Source of the DNA: Berberis thunbergii
Lineage: Eukaryota > Streptophyta > Magnoliopsida > Ranunculales > Berberidaceae
DNA length: 64,000 nt
Direction of reading: 5' to 3'
NCBI GenBank assembly: GCA_003290165.1
Contig: QNQO01000223.1
Span: 992,001-1,056,000 of the forward strand
Shown here: positions 34,255 through 47,400 of the stretch, in pieces
Position numbering within the stretch: the stretch's first letter is position 1
How the letters are laid out: every line of letters begins with the position of its first letter
The notes under the pieces: generated by a model
The model's input: only the letters and a program-made list of their open reading frames with translations
The model's database searches: none
Told to the model about the DNA's origin: nothing
Made by a program: the position numbers and the translations under genes

Positions 34255-36432
34255 ATGTTCCCTATGTTCTTCCTCGTCACTTCATGATATATCACTCATG
34301 AGGGAGAATATATGTCGGGCTGACGACGTTAAACCAAACGCTCTTAGGAGGCAACCTAGCTTCAGTTGTGTCATTATGGTTAGTCTGGACTGATTTTCGA
34401 GTCTTTTCTAGTTGCATTTCACTCATACTCGTTAGCTCCGTAACAATTTTGACTTACAACTGATACATGTAATTATTATTAATTTTTATTTGTGTCCAGT
34501 ATTGTTTTTATCAATTTATCATGATGAGTCCACAGTTCTTATGTCTCTGAGCTTTCATTGGTGGACGATTTCGTCGACATTGGTAAAAACTTTCTCATGG
34601 TAATATCACTTTAACTCTCATCTTTTCTTTTTCCTGCATTTGTCATGATCATCAGTTTATACATTGAGGACAATGTTTGGTTTAGGTTTGGGGGTGAGGT
34701 TTATGAGTTTTTTTTTTGTGCATTTTTCAAGAAATTTTGAACTAAAATTTATTTCACAACGTACTATGATTATGATTGTGTGAAAATTTTTCACTTTGAA
34801 AATGCATCCAAGATCTAAGTCCTTTCCAATGAAGAGGATATGCTTTCAAGTATGCCTGAAATTTTGAGAAATACATGCTTTCGCTTGTCACCTTTATATA
34901 TCAAACAGGAAAACATATGGTTTGATATAATCCTTAAGTTAGGTCTATTTCATGAGATTTTTTTCAACTCGATTACTTTTTGCACTATAAGCCATATTAA
35001 CATAATTTGAAGTTGATGAGTGAGATATGAGCTAGAAAACCTTAGAATAATAGTGGAGACTTAACCCGTGAAAGTTTTGAGCCATTCTTTTCTTTCTGAG
35101 TGTTAGATAAATATACTCTAATTTTTCTTGAGTTCGCATTAAGTCGTTGATGATCTCATTATTCTCATTTTTTTTATCAATTGCTTTGAGAATGACATTA
35201 AAATTAAATTATTGCATTAGAACTTTTTAGTTTATTTAGTTGAGATGTCATAATACCAACCTGAACTTAAGAAATGATGTAGGCAAGTTTTTCTTAAACA
35301 TTCTCTAGCCTTTTTACTTACCCACTCATTAGTTCCCTTTTGAAGCCATTTGAGCCGTTGATAGCCTTTTATTTGTTAACCCCTTATCCATACCCAATTT
35401 ATCTAAGAATGTATATGGATGAATGTTAGTTGGAAATGGGCAATTAGAAAGAACAGAGTCAAATATACCATGAGTCATCAGTGTTGAAACATTCTATTGA
35501 GTAGAAGAGGAAAAACATGTAGTTGAAAAAAATAAGAAAAAAAAGAAAGAAAAGCGATGTCAATGAAAAAAAAATAATAATAACATTGGTTAGAACATTG
35601 ATTTACTCTTCATAGCCCTTGTGTTAGTTTAATGGGTATATACATTCTTAGAGATTTTTCGTATACCTTTTTCCATTCTTTGTTAGCCATTACCTAAGAC
35701 CCATTACAACCTATTAAAGTCCTAGTTGATCTTAAGAGATGGTTAGTTTCGTAGATTTGGAGATTAAATAAATAAGAACTATGGTGCATGATTTAACATT
35801 CTCAAAAGTAATTGATATTCCTGTCCATGAGATCATATTCATTTCATTCTTGAAAAGTCCGTTCTTCATATTACTATATGTGAGATGATTGTTTTCCATT
35901 ATTAACTCTTTTCCTCACATATAAACTGAGTGAAATATCAAATCTCTGAGTGTTTCATTGTGAGTGACATGAGAGGTTTGAAGTCAAAACAAACTTTCTA
36001 AAGGAGATTTAGTAATTGTTTTACTCTGAAATAAAAAGTTATGTTGATAAGACCATGCACACACACACTTCGAGTTGGGAATAATTGATGAAATTTATTT
36101 AACCTTTGGGTATTATTAAATTGTTGTGAGACTCTTTGATATATTATTGTGAGACTGTTAACTATTTTCAATTTTTTTTGGCAATTAAATTCTTACTCTG
36201 AGGATAATAGATCGAGTTACCATGTTTTGAAAATTTATTAAGTCATAATGTTTGTGGGTAACATTTCTGAAAATCCTCACGAGACTATAACTCGTCCACT
36301 AGAGGTAATCTAGGGGTTTAAAGCCTTGTTGCACGTTTAAGGTAAGTGCAATCGATGATTCCTGCGAAAGTGAGTTAGATTTTATTTTATTGTTTTGCTC
36401 GAGGACTAGCAAAATATAGGTTTGGGGGTATT
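34255..36432 (+). other. Non-coding 3' internal region of the Athila-derived element
   Basis: AT-rich, no long frame. It has family landmarks: GCTCTTAGGAGGCAACC near 34340, CATTGAGGACAATG near 34661 followed by an internal GTTTGGGGGTGAGG tract, and the terminal purine tract AGGTTTGGGGGTATT just before 36433. Confidence 0.7.
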
Positions 36433-38255
36433 CGATATTCACATAATTATTACATAATATATCCCTTAATTTATATATGTTAGTGTTTCGATTATTATAA
36501 TTTATAATAATTATTTTGTTTTCATGTTTTGGCAGGAATTTGAGCGTTAACGATGAAATGATATTAAGGCGACAACTTAAGGACTGACAATTGGTCGATT
36601 CTAGTGGTGGTACAAAGTAAAGAGACACATATCTAAACCTAACCCTAATAAACCTAGGTCTACCTAATTTAACCTAAACCCAAACCGAAAACATGCTAAC
36701 CTAAAAACCCAAGCCCAATATAATATGAGAACCCTATTTAGCTTCCCCATCTTAGAGAAAGGAGCGGATCTCTTATTGTTTCCTCTTCCACGTTCCTTCT
36801 CCCTCCCTCTCTTTTTCAGCCACCACACGAATCCACCCTGCCGGCAATCCTCGCTCGATAGGAGAGCCGGCAGTGCGATAATCCCGCCATCACCCTTCAT
36901 CTCGTCATATCTCTCTCCTCCTCTAAGCTTCCACATCTTTTCTCCCCTGTCCACACAGCCACTGTCTACCTTCCCTCTCCCTGTCCATCATCCATCACAT
37001 ACGCAACCACCTCCGCACTGACCACCGTCACAGACCGAACACCATCACCCGATAACCACCTCGCTAAACAGAGTTCACTGCGGCTCTGTTTCGCCTCGCG
37101 ACAGAGCCACAGGCCGTCCTCCTCTCCTCTTCCAGGCCTCCTTACCGTCTCTCCGCCACCGTCCAACCACCACAGAAAGGCCTCACCGTGGCGCACCACC
37201 ATCGTTGAAACATGAAGCGAAAACAGGGAGTGTTCACCGTGCTCGGTTTCTCTGTTTTTGAGTTTCTCACTGTCCCTCTCTCTCTTTTTCAGGTTTTGGA
37301 AGCATTTGGAGGTCGAAGGGACTCGCGACGAGCACGGACGAAGGAGGAGAGCGCCGCTGTCGCGCTGGAGAAGACGGTGGAGTAGCGCAGTACTGTAGCA
37401 GAGGCGGGAATTGGTTTATTTGGTTATTTGGCTATTCACACCCCAGTTATCTGTAAGAGCCACCACACAGTGCTTTTGGCTAGTTTTCTCGAGATTTGCA
37501 TCCGTGCAGAGATGATTTCCACCTCCATTGATGTTGTGACCACCGCTACCATGATCAGCTAAACCATTCGCCAAGGCTACGATGAAACCATAGGGTTTCC
37601 TAGAGTTTGTGTATTTAAATTTATTATTTTCTTTATGCTTGAACGTTAAACACATTTGATTTATGATTTTTAATAAATTGCTTTCACCGATTATATCCTG
37701 ATTAATTATCTAGACTAGTCGGTAGTTAGAAGTACCCTTTGTTGAAATTCAAAAGCCTGATTTAATCAATTAATCTGAATCTGTGATTGTGTGTGCCGTA
37801 AGAAGACACGCAATGCTAGGGGTTTAAGATTAGTTAAAATAAACTTGTGATTGTGTGTGCCGTAAGAAGACACGCATTGCTAGGGGTTTATACCTATGTT
37901 GAAATCAATTGTGAACTTAGATTAATCTTTAGGTTAGTCATGTTAAATCTTGAAAACAATATTTTTGATTACACAAATCTCAAAGAACCTGTGGTGGATT
38001 CAATGCATTGGTTTCATTTCTCATATTCTTTAAAACTTTTTATTTTGTTTTTAATTTGATTTTTAGTTTAGATATTTTAATTGTTGTAACCCCAATTTAA
38101 ATTAGTTTAAATAAACCCTGAAATTTAATTGCAACCACAATCCTTGTGGGATCGACCTGTACTTGCCCTTGTCTACCAGTTAGACACTGTGCACTTGCAG
38201 TTATTAAAATTAGGTTAAATTAACCTATTTATTTAGGTTAGTTAAATTTGCATCA
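36433..38255 (+). repeat. 3' LTR (1823 bp) of the Athila-derived element
   Basis: It corresponds end to end to the 5' LTR. Its first base is C where the 5' LTR has T, so the usual TG terminus is CG here; integrase normally needs TG. It ends TTTGCATCA, followed by the ATTAC target duplication. Confidence 0.93.
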
Positions 38256-38260
38256 ATTAC

Positions 38261-39720
38261 TCTCAGAATCCTTCTCAAGATATTAGGGAGTTCCCTATAT
38301 ATATTTGTTATTTTTCTTCATCTTAAAGGTGTGGGTTTTGAGGGAACCTGAGTTACATTGGAAGCTCAGTTACATTAATTTGCGTGGTTCACCGTCTCGT
38401 CAAGGGCCATAGTTACAAGTGTTGGAGGTTCCTTTGGATACTTCGCTTCCTCCTCTGCCTTCAGATCCTGTTGAGCCGTCTCGCGGTAAAGGGTCGGCTG
38501 CTCTTGATAAAAGAAAAGTCACAGAGGAGAGTCTGAGGATGGTGGTGACTGTGAAGGGTGGCACTGGCGCAGTTAAGATTAGGGGACGCTTCATTCTGAT
38601 GCGCGAATAAGCTTGTTTGCACCAGACTTGGTAAAAATGAGCTCACAGGTCTGGCACGGAGAGGTGGATATAGAGTATGCTTCAAGGAAACATATCAGCA
38701 GACGTCACAGCTGGCTGATGGACCACGTTCCAAAATCCGAGGAGTATTTGCTTGAAGGGTGTATGGATAAGGGTTTGAAGTACCTCATGTTGGGTATGTC
38801 TCATATGAGCCACGCGACTGTTCCTGGAATGGAAGTCAAGACGACTCGTGAGAGAGTGTGCATCTTGGAGTGTGTCTTCTCGCATGTGCAGACGCTGTAT
38901 TCTAATGCACTTCATGAAATTGAGCGGCTTAGGAAGCATGCTGAAAAGATGTAGTTGGATCAATCAACTGTGATCGCTGAGGCCCAAGGGCTCTTCTGAA
39001 AGACGTTGAGCACAAACTGGCAGGGGTAATGTCCGAGAGGGACAGACTCAAGCAGGAGCTGAGCTGGATACGTCGAGAAGTCAAGGTTGTGAGGAGGCTG
39101 CAGATAAAGCGCACCGAGCTGCAATCCTTTGTTCAAGAGAATGCTTCAAGGGAAGCTGGCTGGCAGCTAAAAAGCAATAATTGCAATCCGATGTGGATTT
39201 CTATGCTCGAGAAGCTAGGAAGATCGAAGACTAGCTAAAGCTGGGGTGTTATGAACTCAGTGTTGTGAAGAGCAGTCTGGCCACAGAGCAGTCTTAGGTT
39301 GATGTGCTGACTGGTAAGTTAGAGTTGCTAGAACGCGAACTTATTGATGCAAAGGTGCGAAAGGAAGAGTTTCTCTAGAAACAAGGCAAATGTGAGTTCC
39401 GCTGGGGTCGTATATGGTCGGCTAGAGCTATTGTCGTTGATGAAGGAACATCTGGAGTAGGACATTGATCGTTATAAGAAGATGTCATGTGTAGACTTGT
39501 CTGTCTCTTCTGCATCGTCGGACGAGGATGATGATTTGGTCCCTGACGTCCAAGTTGAAGCGCATATGAATGCAACTTCCGCCCCTGTTTCTACTAGGCT
39601 TAATTCTTCCGTTTCCATGCCTTTTCCTGATTATAAGCGATTTTTGTGTGCTTTTACTCTTGTTGTCTTGACCATTAATGAAAACAGTGTTATTCATTTT
39701 ACGCCTTTTGTCTCTATTGC
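38261..39720 (+). pseudogene. Decayed retroelement-type coding region with coiled-coil segments
   Basis: Several + strand frames follow each other with stops between: 38419-38610, 38613-38954 (HEIERLRKHAEKM at its end), 39029-39238 (SERDRLKQELSWIRREVKVV, heptad-like) and 39482-39724. Together they look like one longer coiled-coil protein broken by stops and frameshifts. I do not recognise the family. The neighbouring tandem repeats with GGGGGCTAC blocks suggest a Tat-type Ty3 element, whose extra ORFs often have coiled coils; that link is inference. Confidence 0.4.
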
Positions 39721-40089
39721 ATGATTTCTGTTTTGACTTATCGTCTGGCTTTGACATAGGCTAGTTGAATCAATAGAACGTTGACTAGTCTGTATGCGGT
39801 AGAGGGCTTGACCGCTTTGTATTGTGAATGAAATTGTTTGTTTGTCTAACTAGTCGGCTGCAGCTATTGCCTTGGGTGAGCTGTGGTGGCCGAATGTTCG
39901 TGTCAAAGCGTTCGTGCTGAGTCAGGTGCCGTAAGTTTGGGTCTGCAGCCTAATCAACTTTTATGCGAGCACCGACTATACTATCTTTGCATTGGCACGA
40001 GTGGCATTTTTCAATGTTAGGATGCCAATCCTTTTTGGCGTGAAGCTGCTGACTTGGCTAGATTCATATTTGCGTCCACTGGTTGATAG

Positions 40090-40830
40090 GGGCAGCAGAG
40101 GTCGTGTGGTGAGCTGTTTGAGACTCCCACCGTCCGATCATTAATGACTGATCAAGGTGGACGACATATTCGAGGAGCAAGGGTTTAGCGACTAGGCTAA
40201 AGAGCAGTGGTCCCCGTGGCAAGCCGTCAGAATCAGTTCGGAATTGACTAGGCTTCCACCATCCGAATCATTTATGGTCGATCAAGGTAGATGAAAGATC
40301 CGAGGAGTAAGGGTTCGGGGACCGGGCTGAAGAACAGTGGTCTCGTGGCAAGTCAGAATCAGTTCGGGATTGACTAGACTCCCACTTTTCGAACTGTCGA
40401 TTCCCTCCCCGCGCGGTGGGGGCTACGAATTCGAGAGAGTTTTGGCGATTACGCTGAAAAGCAGTGGTCCTGTGGCAAGCCGTCAGAATCAGTTCAGGAC
40501 TGACTAGGCTCCCACCATCCAAATTATCTACACCTGAGTGCACCAGTCTACAAATTTGGAAGTGTTTCGGCGGCCGTGCTGAAAACAACAATCCCGTGGC
40601 AAACCGTCGAGATCAGTTCGGGATTGATTGGGCTCCCACCTTCTAGACTATCTACACCCTTGCACCGAGGCTACAAGTCTAGGGTTGGTGATTCAGCGGC
40701 CACGCTGAAGAACAGTGATCTCGTGGCGAGACGTCGAAATCAGTTCGGGACTGACTGGGCTTCCACCTTCTGGACTATCTACACATTGCATTGGGGGCTA
40801 CAAGTCCAGGGTTTGATCATGAAGCTTTCC
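40090..40830 (+). repeat. Tandem degenerate repeats of about 126 bp, five clear copies
   Basis: Copies start at 40196, 40326, 40453, 40578 and 40704 (spacing 130, 127, 125, 126). Each opens GCT(G/A)AA and then carries CGTGGCAAGCCGTC, AATCAGTTCGGGA(C/T)TGACT, GGGCTCCCACC and a GGGGGCTAC(A/G)A block. A partial copy precedes (from about 40095) and decayed ones follow to about 41020. Such arrays are typical of the 3' untranslated part of Tat/Ogre-type retroelements. Confidence 0.8.
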
Positions 40831-41870
40831 TTGCTAGCCGTCACCAGCTAGGCTTACCTGATTAGGTTCAATGATCACTGTCCGCGAAGGAGGCAATGAT
40901 CCCTGGCAAGTCGTCGTCACCAGGCGTGATAACACTGATTAGACTCACACTTCCTAAACCGTCGATGCTTGCGCTAGGCGGACTAGGTGTCGAGATGAAG
41001 CAAAAACTATCGTCATTAGTTATGACCGACTAAGCTTGCATGATTTAAAAGGAGGTTCCATCTGCTAAAGGGCATGTGAACCCGATCCATCCGCATGGCA
41101 CATGGTGTGGAGGAAGTTACCTTAAACCGACTAGTGATCTGTAGGTATGATTCGTATGCTAGGGTTGACTATGATCTTCTGGTGCTCGTGTCATGCACGC
41201 AACGGGGTGTTGTTCAATTATCAGGCTGGGCCCACAGAGGAAGGGCTAGGATTTTCTGGACGGTGCGTTGTGTGTACATTGTAGATAGTGTGATGACATG
41301 TGTACGGTGCTGGTTGCATAACGATTGAGTATCGGTTACTCTCCCTCAATTGATGGGGTTGCGTGCAGCGTCATTAATTGATTGACGTATTCTGCGTAGT
41401 TTCCTTGGGAAGTTCCTTGTTGCTCTGTGCTCCTAGATGCGCGGGAGATAGTTTCCAATCCGAGAGCATTCGTGGAAGGGAGTTTCCCTGTGTGAAAGAT
41501 ACTCTGGTGTTTGCTTTCTAATGAAAGCAAAAAACAACTGTGGTTGCTCGTCCGAAGCATATCCTTCGAGATACTTGCCTAAAAAAGGGCTTACAGATAT
41601 CAAGGATAGTTGTGAGACGTGTGGATCTAGTGTGCTGTGAGAGTTCGGGCTCGCCTGGTGAGTTGAAGTTGACCAGGCTGAGAATCGCTCGGGCTGGATC
41701 CGTATTGGGGCTGCTCCTTGAACCCGTAGTTCCTCGAGATCATCATGACACGTGTACGGCTCAGGGGTGTGACCGTTTTTATGTATCATCAATAATAATA
41801 ATAATAATAATTTGTTTATGTAGATTCTGCTATGGAATTTTTTTTTTGGACAGAAGCAAAGAAAGTTCTC
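40831..41870. other. Retroelement-derived, non-coding; (AAT)n microsatellite
   Basis: It continues the repeat-bearing element without an open frame worth calling. 41330-41790 has an LTR-like character, but I could not fix ends or a target duplication. An (AAT)7-like microsatellite lies near 41790-41811. Confidence 0.4.
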
Positions 41871-41879
41871 TCGAGGAAT

Positions 41880-43729
41880 TTCTTTTTGATTCGTGGAATT
41901 AGATTCAAAGCTTTCCGCTGACACAATGGTTTCAGTCTGAAAGCAGATTTCCATTATGGGTAGAGTTTCCTAACTTGCCTTTGCATTTTTTTCATCATCC
42001 TTTTTTGAAAGCAATTGTGAACTCTTTTGGTGGTTTTTTGCGCATGGATGATCATACTCAATGTTTATCACGCCCGGGTTCTGCCCGTGTTTGAGTGGAG
42101 ATGTCTTTGGCGGATAAACTACCTAATAGAATTTTGATAGACAGGGTTAACAATATGGGATTTTGGCAGAAAATTGAATACTCGAGGTTCAAATATTGTG
42201 ATTATTGTTCTTTGCTTGGGCATTATGAGGAATTTTGCAGAAAAAAGTTAGGTCTCAAGGGCAATGTGAAAGCATCCCATGTGGTACACGAAGAGAATAA
42301 TGAAAAACAAAAAGGCGAAAGCTAAAGTTGTCAAATAACAATATGTTCCACTGGCTCATAAAAATAAAGTTACAAAATCAGAGGTTAGCACGAGTGGTGT
42401 AAAAAATAATATGGAGAGGAAATCAAGGAGGGAGTGGGTGCGGAGAAACCAGTGGCCAAAGAGCCGGTGAATTTATTGTTGTTGAACAAGTTTGAGATGC
42501 TTACGGTGGATAATGTTGAAGATGAGAGTAATCAAACAAAGAATTTTTTGGCTAGTAAAGAAAAGGCTACTACCAATGACATATTCGTGCAGGAAATAAC
42601 AGAGGAAGACCTTCAAGAGGCGGGATACACAGCTAGTGAGATTGAAAAAGAGAAGCAAAGAGACCCAACTAATCATGATGATCTAGGTAGCCCGGGGACA
42701 ACAAGTCCTGAGTTTGAAGATGTGAATACAAGTATTGAAATCAACCAAATTAAGATATTACAGAGAGAGTGACCTCGAGCCCCCCAGGCAGATGATGAGT
42801 TGATCCTTACGAACCCTGGGACACAGTCTGGGGCGCAACATTTTCAACCAGCATTGGGGTGTCAACAACCAGAATCGTCAAAATTGTGAGCATGAATTGC
42901 TCAACTCTGATCATATACGCTCTGCTTCTCCCATCATAAATCAGCTAGTAGGCGTGGAACCAGGGTAGCTATCCCAAAGATAACCGATAACAGGGGCCAA
43001 GACACACTAAAAAAAAGTGAGGAAAGATGCAGTGAAGAGGTTGATGCAACCTCAAAATCAGCTTCTACACTTTCTGAAGTAGGACGAGAGATAACTGATG
43101 GAAGACAGGGTGAAGATCCCACAGTGCCCATAGATTGGCTAACACCCCAAGCCATCAATGTTTTGAATTCAAAAATTGCAAGAATAGGCAGGGATGCATT
43201 GGTCACCGAAATTAAAAGCTTACTTGAAGCGAAAACTGTAAAGGTGTGGCAAAACACTATTGAAGAATAACATGAAGTACCCACAATATAGCCTCCCATG
43301 GAATATGTTCTTCGAAGGTCTTCTCGAAGCAAGAAGATTAATACTAGCATTCAATGATTACTATATCATGATTTATTGTGTTTCGATTCTTTACGAAGAC
43401 TTCTCATACATCATGGGGCCCATATTAGGTATAAATCAGGTCATGAGCGTGCTTAAAGGATTGATTGGTAATTACGATGAAGAAAAGTTATGGCAGGTCT
43501 ATCATGCAACCACTTTAGTAGCAGAACACTTTACAATGTTATTCCCTAACCTGGAGACGGTGAATCTAGAATTAATTAGGTTCTTTGTCGAAGTTTTGAA
43601 GCAAGTTTATTGTTTTGTAGATGATGAAATGAGTGAATGTATGAGCGATTGTAAACTTTATCATCATCTTTTTTTATTAATATAAAGTTCGGGGATCCTA
43701 AAAACCCCAGCTTACTTTCCAAAAAAAAA
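41880..43729 (+). mobile_element. Plant L1-type LINE, collapsed: ORF1 region, little or no ORF2, 3' A tail
   Basis: From about 41925 the + frame gives FPLWVEFPNLPLHFFHH, then LPNRILIDRVNNMGFWQKIE, then a zinc knuckle YCDYCSLLGHYEEFC (C-X2-C-X4-H-X4-C). This is the DUF4283/zf-CCHC order of plant L1 ORF1, the RNA-binding protein. A stop lies just before the ATG-like MSLADKLPNR, and later frames (42434-42772, 42960-43269) continue a charged C-terminus. No endonuclease or reverse transcriptase is visible. A frame at 43272-43685 is unrecognised. The unit ends at a purine-rich A tract near 43721-43729. Confidence 0.65.
43272..43685 (+). pseudogene. Unrecognised open frame (137 codons) near the LINE 3' end
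   Basis: From the first ATG (43272) the frame gives MKYPQYSLPWNMFFEGLLEA and ends DCKLYHHLFLLI. It has no homology I recognise and no clear domain. The longer version starts from TTG at 43260. It sits between the LINE ORF1 remnant and the A tract, so it may be a decayed piece of LINE or captured sequence. A functional gene is unlikely. Confidence 0.25.
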
Positions 43730-44428
43730 TGTTTTGGATATTAGGTGCAACAAAAGAATTTTAACATCTAATTTTGGTAACTTTTTGTGAAATTGTTTGA
43801 TAACGTAACTTTATTTTGGAAGCTAGTAACTTTTGTATATAACATTAACAACTTTACTTTTTCAATGGAACCATTGCTTATCTTTGACATGCTCTAATGT
43901 CATGTGGTGGTATAAATAACAAGGCAGTGTAAGTAGCCAGGGCGCCAAGAAACTGATAAAGTCGATGAAATGAAACGGCTCCCTGGGTACTTTTGAATTC
44001 TAGAAAGCTTTTTATCTCTCTCTCTTTCTGAACTCTTTTAAGTATTTTGTTGAACACCTGTAAATTCTACCAAAAAAGATTTCAATCTTTAATACCATTT
44101 GCTCTTCCAACTCTGAACACAACCCCACTTCCCAAATCTCATCTAATCCCAGTGTAAATCCAAGCCAAACCCCACCCTTGAATTCAATATCATCAACAAA
44201 ACAACAAAAACCAGATGTTTCTGTTTGTACAAGTGTCATCTAGTTTCAAGTCTATTCAGGAAAACCTTTCAAGTCTGTTCAAGAAAACCATGTGTTGTTC
44301 TCCTTATATAATTCACCCCATTTCCCGATTCATCCCCACCTAGAACCCCTTTAGAATTTTTTCTATATCAATCTAGCCCTAGCTTTCAACCCTTTTCATC
44401 ACCTGGAGTTTCCTTCTGTCAGTCTACA
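43730..44428 (+). promoter_or_regulatory. Upstream region of the FUS3-like gene
   Basis: A TATA-like TTATATAATT lies at 44304-44313, about 120 bp before the ATG at 44429, with a CT-rich stretch at 44011-44030. The LINE ends about 700 bp upstream of the start codon. No seed-specific RY element (CATGCA) was noticed in this stretch. Confidence 0.4.
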
Positions 44429-47400
44429 ATGTCGTTATTGGACACTGATTTTGAGAATTTGAAGAAACTCTTTGGTCTAAGTGATGACCAAAGAAGCAAA
44501 GCTGAGATTGCTGCTGACAATAGAATTAAGAGAAGGATAGAGATGCTGCGAAGGGTCATACAATAACTCGGTCTACTCATGCTTCTCGTTCTCGTCGACT
44601 TCGTACTGCTTCTAATTCTTCTTCTTTGGGATCATCATCATCTTCATCTTTGGCAGCATTACCAACCTCTCTTGATTCCCGTGGACCAGGACGACCAAGA
44701 AGCGAGCACCCTGGCTTGCAAACCCTTCCTGGGCCTGGAGTTGTAAGTTTTTTTCTGTTCTTTTTGTTTTATGAATAGCTCAAAGATAGAAGGATCTGTT
44801 TATTCGATGATACAAATTTGTTGCTTCTGTTTGCATGTTGTTTGATTTTCTTTTTTCTTTTTCCAAGGTTGCCTAACTTTTCACCACTTGATGATCCAGT
44901 TCAGTGATCCTGGTAAAATGAGTACTTTGATATTGTTAGATTAAGATGATCTGATGGGCTGTTTGATTTTTGCCTCTTAATCTAATTGGAGGTATGGTTT
45001 TGGCGAATCATAGCAACTTTTTTCACAAAATTCCGACCTTTAGCTAGACTATCAGTGGCAAAACCAACACCTCCCAAGTATTATTTTGTCTACAGCTTCA
45101 GCAAAACTAATCTACCCAAGAGAGAGGACAGAGGGCAGGATGAGGTTGAGAAAAAGGGTGCAGACTTGTTTAGTTAAATTTTAGTTCATTTTGTCCATGT
45201 TTCTAGATTTTCCTGTATTTTGGAAGGGTGCGATGGAGAGAGAAAATATTTAACTCTATAGCCAAGATTCTTGATTCATTCTCGCGAAATTATGATGCTT
45301 GATGCCAAATTGCATGATTAGAACCAAAAAAAGATCTGTTGCCAACCTAAAGCCATATAGACCCTTTTCTGAAACATAAAATGTTAGAGAATAAAAGTCT
45401 GCCTATATTACAAACTAGGAAAGTGTTACATAATAGAAGTCTACCTATATTATACAATAGGAAATGTTACAGAATAGATTAGGAAAGTCAGAATAGAATA
45501 GAAGTCTTAGGTTTCCTATTTCTATTAGGTTATGTCAAAGTTAGCTCTATATAAGTTTGTATTCTATTCAATGTTTTAATACAATACACAATTATAATAA
45601 TACAATTCTTTACATAAAAGATGACATCTGACACTTATTGTTGCTTTTCCTCAACGTCATACATGATCTTACAGGGAAAACGATTTAGAGCGACGAGGAA
45701 GATCAACAGAGGGATTCTTGATCCACTCCCATCATAATAGTATTACGTCCATGAAAGGCGTGTTCCTTCAAAACCTAGCCATGTATACATACTTCATTCG
45801 TTGGAAAACAGAAGATGAAATCTAAGAATCTTCCCATTTTCCTCGTTGTCGTATGTGGCCCTTTATAACAAAAATTTGTTTGAGAGTGATTAGGGTTTGA
45901 AACTACAAAGATGGGAAGAAAATGAAGAAAAAGATGAAATACCTTAACGTAAAAGTGAACAGTTGCTTCAATACTTTGAAGATAACGGTTTTGTACGTGA
46001 CTAAGTTGTCATGTGTTCAATTTATACATATGATTCTTGATTTATTGGCACAAAAAATGTGTTTGTCATCTGATAAAAGATATACCAGTCATTGCAATTC
46101 TTAATTAAAAGCGCATAGATGCTTTACTGAAACTTGGAAGATAACATCTTATGTTTGTGTCATTGTCGTTTTCCTCAGAATCAGGTAAAGTTCTGTCTTA
46201 AACGGGGAAAAAAGTTAGAAGCTATAGAGCAATAACTTGTTTCCATTCTGATATTAATATTGTTTTCATTTTCGTACGTTGTTTAGTGATAATCTCCTCC
46301 TTAACTCTATAAGATGTCAACACCGTCTATGGAAGCATGATTCATATGGTAAGGCAATCATTTTCATTTACGCAACTTGAAGGTTATATCAAGTTGTCTC
46401 TTACGTTAGTATTGTTGTTTGTTCTTGATATATGATACATTTGCCATCTCCACTAGCTGAAGCTTTTAGAGCAAAATTCAACAGTTAGTGGACTGAATTT
46501 CTTTATTCTACAAAAGTTTGTGGTTTTCTGAATCTGTCATAATAGGATATATTTTATTTTGTGCATTCAATGTTATTTTGGTTTGGATACCAGTCAGTTA
46601 ATGTAAAATTTTGTTATCCATATACATACGAAAAAATGAGAAAAAGAAAAAAAAAAAAAAAATTGGCAAATTTGTGTACAAGACCTCAGAAAAATAGCTT
46701 CAGATAATAGTATTATCATTTTTTGCAAGTGCTTCCTTCATGATAGTAGAATAGGTATTCAAAGTTGCTCAATTCAATTCCTATAGACATCTGTGTATCT
46801 CTATACACACATTCACAACTTGGTGTTCCATTCCTGTATAAACAGTTAATTTCACTTGTAGTTAAAGATTTATAGCTCTTTCAAATACTAAAGCAACCTT
46901 CAATAGATAAAGTACCTTAGATCTAATATGGTAGAAATCCAAAGATCGGTCTCTTCAAATGTCCTCTTATTTTAATTCATGCCAATATTTATGCAGGCAA
47001 TTGATCCGAGTTTGTTGAGATTGCTTCTTGGGAAGAGACTCAGTGAGACCGATGTTAATACTTTATATGGGAGAGTGATACTGCCCAAGGTTAGCATATA
47101 AGCTTCTCTATTTCAGGATTATTATACCAGTGGATGACCTTTAGTACTGAAATCATCATCAACCACACAATTTGGGTTGATGTTGCACTTCCTTTTCTGA
47201 AATTGTGTGTTATTATGGAAAAATACATGAGATCCCTTTAAAACCTACCGATAATTGCTATATTTTAGTTACATTATTTGTGAAAGTTAGTTTATTTATC
47301 AGCGTTTCTGTATTTACTTTGAAACTGGCTTTCAGAATGCATCAGAAACTCACCTACCAAAGCTCAAATCAAGAAGGGGAGTCGTTTTGAGCATGGTGGA

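Larger units (their letters stand above)
27539..38255 (+). mobile_element. Complete Athila-derived non-autonomous LTR retrotransposon (10.7 kb with nested insert)
   Basis: Two LTRs (27539-29363 and 36433-38255) flank an internal region, with target duplications ATTAC at 27534-27538 and 38256-38260. A primer site TGGCGCCGTTGCCGGGGA (29370-29387), complementary to the 3' end of plant tRNA-Asp, follows the 5' LTR. A purine tract ending AGGTTTGGGGGTATT precedes the 3' LTR. The internal region keeps a gag tail with a zinc knuckle, fragments of the pol leader, and the 'CATTGAGGACAATG...GTTTGGGGGTG' and 'GCTCTTAGGAGGCAACC' blocks typical of Athila. Protease, most of RT, RNase H and integrase are absent, so it would need enzymes from another element. 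A solo LTR is nested at 29800-31727. Confidence 0.93.
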
